Made by a program: the position numbers and the translations under genes. This document shows positions 23,287-25,393 of a DNA stretch of 25,393 nt, one piece after another (the stretch's first letter is position 1; each line of letters begins with the position of its first letter). This DNA is from an uncultured Clostridium sp. Lineage in GTDB: Bacteria > Bacillota > Clostridia > Lachnospirales > Lachnospiraceae. Below the pieces are notes generated by a model. That model had not been told where the DNA came from and ran no database searches. It saw only the letters and a program-made list of their open reading frames with translations. The DNA lies in assembly GCA_900555045.1 (NCBI GenBank), contig USJW01000069.1, forward strand, positions 1-25,393, given 5' to 3'.

Positions 23287-23832
23287 TTAGCCAAAATATC
23301 TCTTCAGCAGACCCTCGAAAGCCTTGCCGTGGCGGGCCTCATCCTTGGCCATCTCATGAACGGTGTCATGGATCGCATCCAGGTTCAGGGCTTTCGCTCT
23401 CTTGGCCAGATCGAACTTGCCAGCAGTTGCGCCGTTCTCAGCAGCCACGCGCATCTCCAGGTTCTTCTTGGTGGAGGAGGTTACAACCTCGCCTAAAAGC
23501 TCCGCGAACTTTGCAGCGTGCTCCGCTTCCTCGAAGGCAGCCTTAGCCCAGTACATACCGATCTCGGGGTAGCCCTCTCTGTGGGCAACTCTGGACATTG
23601 CCAGGTACATACCAACCTCGGAGCACTCGCCCTCGAAGTTAGCTCTCAAATCCATCATGATATCCTCGGGAGCGCCCTGAGCAACGCCAACCTCGTGCTC
23701 GCATGCCCAAGCCATACCCTCGCTTGCCTGCTCTTTAAACTTGGAAGCCGGAACTCCGCACTGAGGACATTTCTCAGGAGCCTGCTCGCCTTCGTAAACA
23801 TAACCACATACAGTACAAACCCATTTCTTCAT
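23287..23832 (-). CDS. Reverse rubrerythrin (N-terminal rubredoxin domain)
   Basis: A 181-residue NADH-linked peroxidase/oxidase component for oxygen and peroxide defence. The rubredoxin domain comes first, with C6-x-x-C9 and C22-x-x-C25, and the ferritin-like bundle follows, with E68, E102-x-x-H105, E132 and E165-x-x-H168. This inverted order is known from Clostridium, where such proteins are strongly induced by oxygen and repressed by PerR. AAGGAG stands 9 or so bases before the ATG. A consensus promoter with a dyad on its start site precedes it. Confidence 0.95.
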   Translation of the reverse strand: MKKWVCTVCGYVYEGEQAPEKCPQCGVPASKFKEQASEGMAWACEHEVGVAQGAPEDIMMDLRANFEGECSEVGMYLAMSRVAHREGYPEIGMYWAKAAFEEAEHAAKFAELLGEVVTSSTKKNLEMRVAAENGATAGKFDLAKRAKALNLDAIHDTVHEMAKDEARHGKAFEGLLKRYFG

Positions 23833-23873
23833 AATTCATATTCTCCTTTTCAGTTGATATTTATCTTTAAATC

Positions 23874-23898
23874 AATATTAGTAATTGTTACTGATATT
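23874..23898. promoter_or_regulatory. Operator-like dyad on the reverse rubrerythrin start site
   Basis: Arms of 11 bases (23874-23884 and 23888-23898) with one mismatch around TTG; core TTAGTAA / TTACTGA. It lies directly after the -10 box and covers the expected start near 23892. Its size fits a Fur/PerR-type site, but the match to the Bacillus PerR box is only partial. Confidence 0.55.
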
Positions 23899-23927
23899 AA
23901 TATACATGAGAAAAGGCTGTTTGTCAA
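23899..23927 (-). promoter_or_regulatory. Strong promoter of the reverse rubrerythrin gene
   Basis: On the minus strand perfect TTGACA (23927-23922), exactly 17 bases and TATATT (23904-23899). The leader is about 60 bases. Confidence 0.87.
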
Positions 23928-24032
23928 TACTTTTTGAAAAAAACTTTTACTGCATTTTCGCTGCCGTCTGGTACGGGTTTATGTGCACTTAACTTCTATG
24001 GAGATCTTTCTCAGGAATCTGTAGTGAGCCGT

Positions 24033-24061
24033 TTGACATTTACCGCGGCAGGCCTTAGAAT
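24033..24061 (+). promoter_or_regulatory. Promoter of the HD-domain gene
   Basis: Perfect TTGACA (24033-24038), 17 bases, TAGAAT (24056-24061). Transcription would start near 24068. Confidence 0.77.
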
Positions 24062-24142
24062 TAAAGGTTAACGGGAGTGAGGCAGCCCGGTTCCGGCGGA
24101 TAAGAGGCCGTTAGCGGGTCTTTGGGAAAAGAGAGGGGTACA

Positions 24143-24823
24143 ATGAAAAAATCTCAGTACAGAGAAATAGAAGGCTATATGCTGGAGTGTATGAATGACA
24201 CCGTGCATGACCGGCTGCATGTGTATCGCGTGGTGAATTACGCGGCCCAGGTGGCGGAGCAGACGGATGGCATCAATTTTGATGTCGTGATCGCCGCCGC
24301 GTTGCTGCACGATATCGGGCGGGTGGAGGAGCAGCGGGACGAAAGTGTCTGCCATGCAGTGGTGGGGAGCGCGAAAGCGAAACATTATTTGCTGTCAAAG
24401 GGTTATCCGGAGGCCTTTGCGGAACATGTCTCCCAGTGCATTCTCACTCACCGGCACAAAAAGGGTAGAGTGCCTCAAAGCACGGAGGCCCGGATTGTCT
24501 ACGACGCGGATAAATTGGACCTCATCGGAAACGTGGGGGTGGCCAGAGCCATTCTGTTCGGCGGGCAGATTGGCGAGCCGTTCTACCTGGTGGACGAAAG
24601 CGGCCTTCCGACGGAGGGGCTGCCGGATGAAGGCCCATCGCTGTTTCGGGAGTACCACCGCAAGCTCTGCCGTTTGTCGGACAAGCTCTACACCGCCGCG
24701 GCAAAAGAAATCGCCCGCGCCCAACAGGAGGAGATGAACCGCTATTTTGAGGCATTGATGCGGGAGGTGGGCGAGAATTACTTGTCGGGGCAGACGGTTT
24801 TGAAGCGTCGTTTGTCGGAGTGA
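24143..24823 (+). CDS. HD-domain metal-dependent phosphohydrolase
   Basis: A 226-residue cytoplasmic protein of the HD superfamily. The metal ligands are seen in order: H26 in DRLHVYRV, H56-D57 in ALLHDIGR, H71, H95/H103 and D121 in VYDADKLD. This pattern resembles YedJ-like nucleotide hydrolases; the substrate is unknown. The start at 24143 follows GAGAGGGG by four bases; a TTG at 24122 lies upstream without a ribosome binding site. The last 40 residues are a charged helix. No partner gene is evident. Confidence 0.85.
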   Translation: MKKSQYREIEGYMLECMNDTVHDRLHVYRVVNYAAQVAEQTDGINFDVVIAAALLHDIGRVEEQRDESVCHAVVGSAKAKHYLLSKGYPEAFAEHVSQCILTHRHKKGRVPQSTEARIVYDADKLDLIGNVGVARAILFGGQIGEPFYLVDESGLPTEGLPDEGPSLFREYHRKLCRLSDKLYTAAAKEIARAQQEEMNRYFEALMREVGENYLSGQTVLKRRLSE

Positions 24824-25072
24824 CGGTTTATTTTGGCGGGCTGCAGCTGCCGAATACCTTCCTCCAACCGATCATCAAACGTTAAATCAGAATGAGCATG
24901 AAAAATGGGCATACTGGCAGGCCAGCGGCTTAAATCCGCCCAGGGACGCCGGCAGGCACAGCCCGAAAATCGGCAATATTTATTGATTGCTTTTTGAGAT
25001 ATCCCACTGTAATATAAAAGTATAAAGAGCGTATTTGTTGGTCTGCGATGAAGCGACAAGAAAGTGCATGCT
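24824..25072. other. Intergenic stretch before the MalT-like gene
   Basis: About 250 bases. A minus-strand open frame of 93 codons overlaps it and the end of the HD gene; its middle (around 24850-24950) reads as a plausible protein piece with F-D-D-R-L-E-E-G, perhaps a remnant, but no start signal supports it. AT-rich TATAAA boxes at 25013 and 25021 may be -10 elements of the next gene, without a convincing -35. Confidence 0.3.
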
Positions 25073-25393
25073 ATGGAGAAAAAGGTTATTGATATCAGAA
25101 GTCTTTATTTTACAGAGAACTTAAAGCGGGAATTGGATGCAATACTTGAGAAGCCGCTTACGATTATCGAGGCTCCTATGGGATACGGAAAGACCGTTGC
25201 TGTGAAAGAGTTTTTTAAGAGCCATCAGGCAGATGTTTTATGGGTCTCGCTTTCGGGCTGTCCGAAAAACGGATACTGGGATATGTTCTGCCAGCGGCTG
25301 GAAGAACAGTTTCCCGGAGCGGCGCAGATCGCAGCGCAGCTGCGAGAGGAATGGAAAATTGGGGGGGGGGGGGGATCCTGGAGAGTGAGGACG
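25073..25393 (+). CDS. MalT-like (LuxR family) ATP-binding regulator, 5' part only
   Basis: The first 107 codons of a gene that runs off the window. The protein has a nucleotide-binding start: FTENLKRELDAILEKPLTIIEAPMGYGKT, where A-P-M-G-Y-G-K-T near residues 34-41 is the Walker A loop in the style of MalT/LuxR large ATP-dependent activators. VLWVSLSGCPKNGYWDMFCQRL follows the family pattern. A C-terminal LuxR helix-turn-helix would be expected outside. The ATG at 25073 lacks a clear ribosome binding site; GTG at 25064 is an alternative. A 14-G run at 25361-25374 shifts the frame; before it the protein reads well, after it the other frame looks better. Confidence 0.75.
   Translation, partial: MEKKVIDIRSLYFTENLKRELDAILEKPLTIIEAPMGYGKTVAVKEFFKSHQADVLWVSLSGCPKNGYWDMFCQRLEEQFPGAAQIAAQLREEWKIGGGGGSWRVRT
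25361..25374 (+). repeat. 14-G homopolymer tract inside the last gene
   Basis: Fourteen consecutive G, 19 bases from the window end. It may be a sequencing or assembly error at a contig edge, or a slippage-prone tract. Confidence 0.9.

Noticed and set aside
24778..25059. 93-codon minus-strand frame between the HD gene and the last gene
   Set aside because: Overlaps the HD gene end, has no start signals; at best a gene remnant.

Overview
This 25.4 kb stretch looks like chromosomal DNA from an anaerobic, low-oxygen-adapted Clostridia member, most likely Lachnospiraceae-like. The grounds are a rubrerythrin next to a reversed-domain rubrerythrin, a clostridial-type GH13 enzyme, a XRE-cupin gene heading a polyamine transport operon, AGGAGG-type ribosome binding sites and TTGACA/TATAAT promoters. 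Most genes are GC-rich; the block at about 10.5-14.4 kb is clearly more AT-rich. A 14-G run 19 bases from the end suggests that the window stops at a contig edge. The species assignment is inference.

Layout. 1-2.8 kb: a terminator, a GH13 alpha-glucan hydrolase and a small dimeric alpha/beta-barrel protein. 2.8-7.3 kb (minus): XRE-cupin regulator, potA, potB, potC, potD, a polyamine ABC importer behind one near-consensus promoter. 7.5-9.8 kb (plus): a beta-propeller lactonase followed by chorismate synthase aroC. 10.1-10.4 kb: an orphan small protein with its own promoter and terminator. 10.5-14.4 kb: an AT-rich beta-glucoside unit (PTS EIIBC plus GH1 phospho-beta-glucosidase, minus) divergent from a LysR regulator. 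14.5-19.9 kb (minus): a second propeller lactonase (pgl), gnd and zwf, the whole oxidative pentose phosphate branch in reaction-compatible order, followed by a MATE exporter. 20.2-22.5 kb: a long RpiB/LacA/LacB-type isomerase (minus) divergent from an rpiB plus beta-hydroxyacid dehydrogenase pair (plus). 22.6-23.8 kb (minus): rubrerythrin and reverse rubrerythrin. 24.1-24.8 kb: an HD-domain hydrolase. The end holds the 5' part of a MalT-like ATPase regulator.

How the genes work together. The PTS and GH1 enzyme import and cleave phosphorylated beta-glucosides to glucose-6-phosphate. Zwf, the lactonase and Gnd could take this to ribulose-5-phosphate with NADPH gain, and RpiB could give ribose-5-phosphate. 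The two rubrerythrins reduce peroxide.

The most interesting signals are regulatory. Two matching TGTAA-N9-TTACA dyads sit on the pgl-gnd-zwf promoter. A 25-bp dyad covers the start site of the reverse rubrerythrin promoter. A perfect TGTGA-N6-TCACA site lies in a cluster of dyads between lysR and the PTS gene. A 16-bp repeated element lies in the leader of the pot operon. In coding sequence, Gnd carries an unusual low-complexity insert containing a degenerate 39-bp duplication. No wholly new multi-gene system, CRISPR array, insertion sequence, rRNA or tRNA was recognised.
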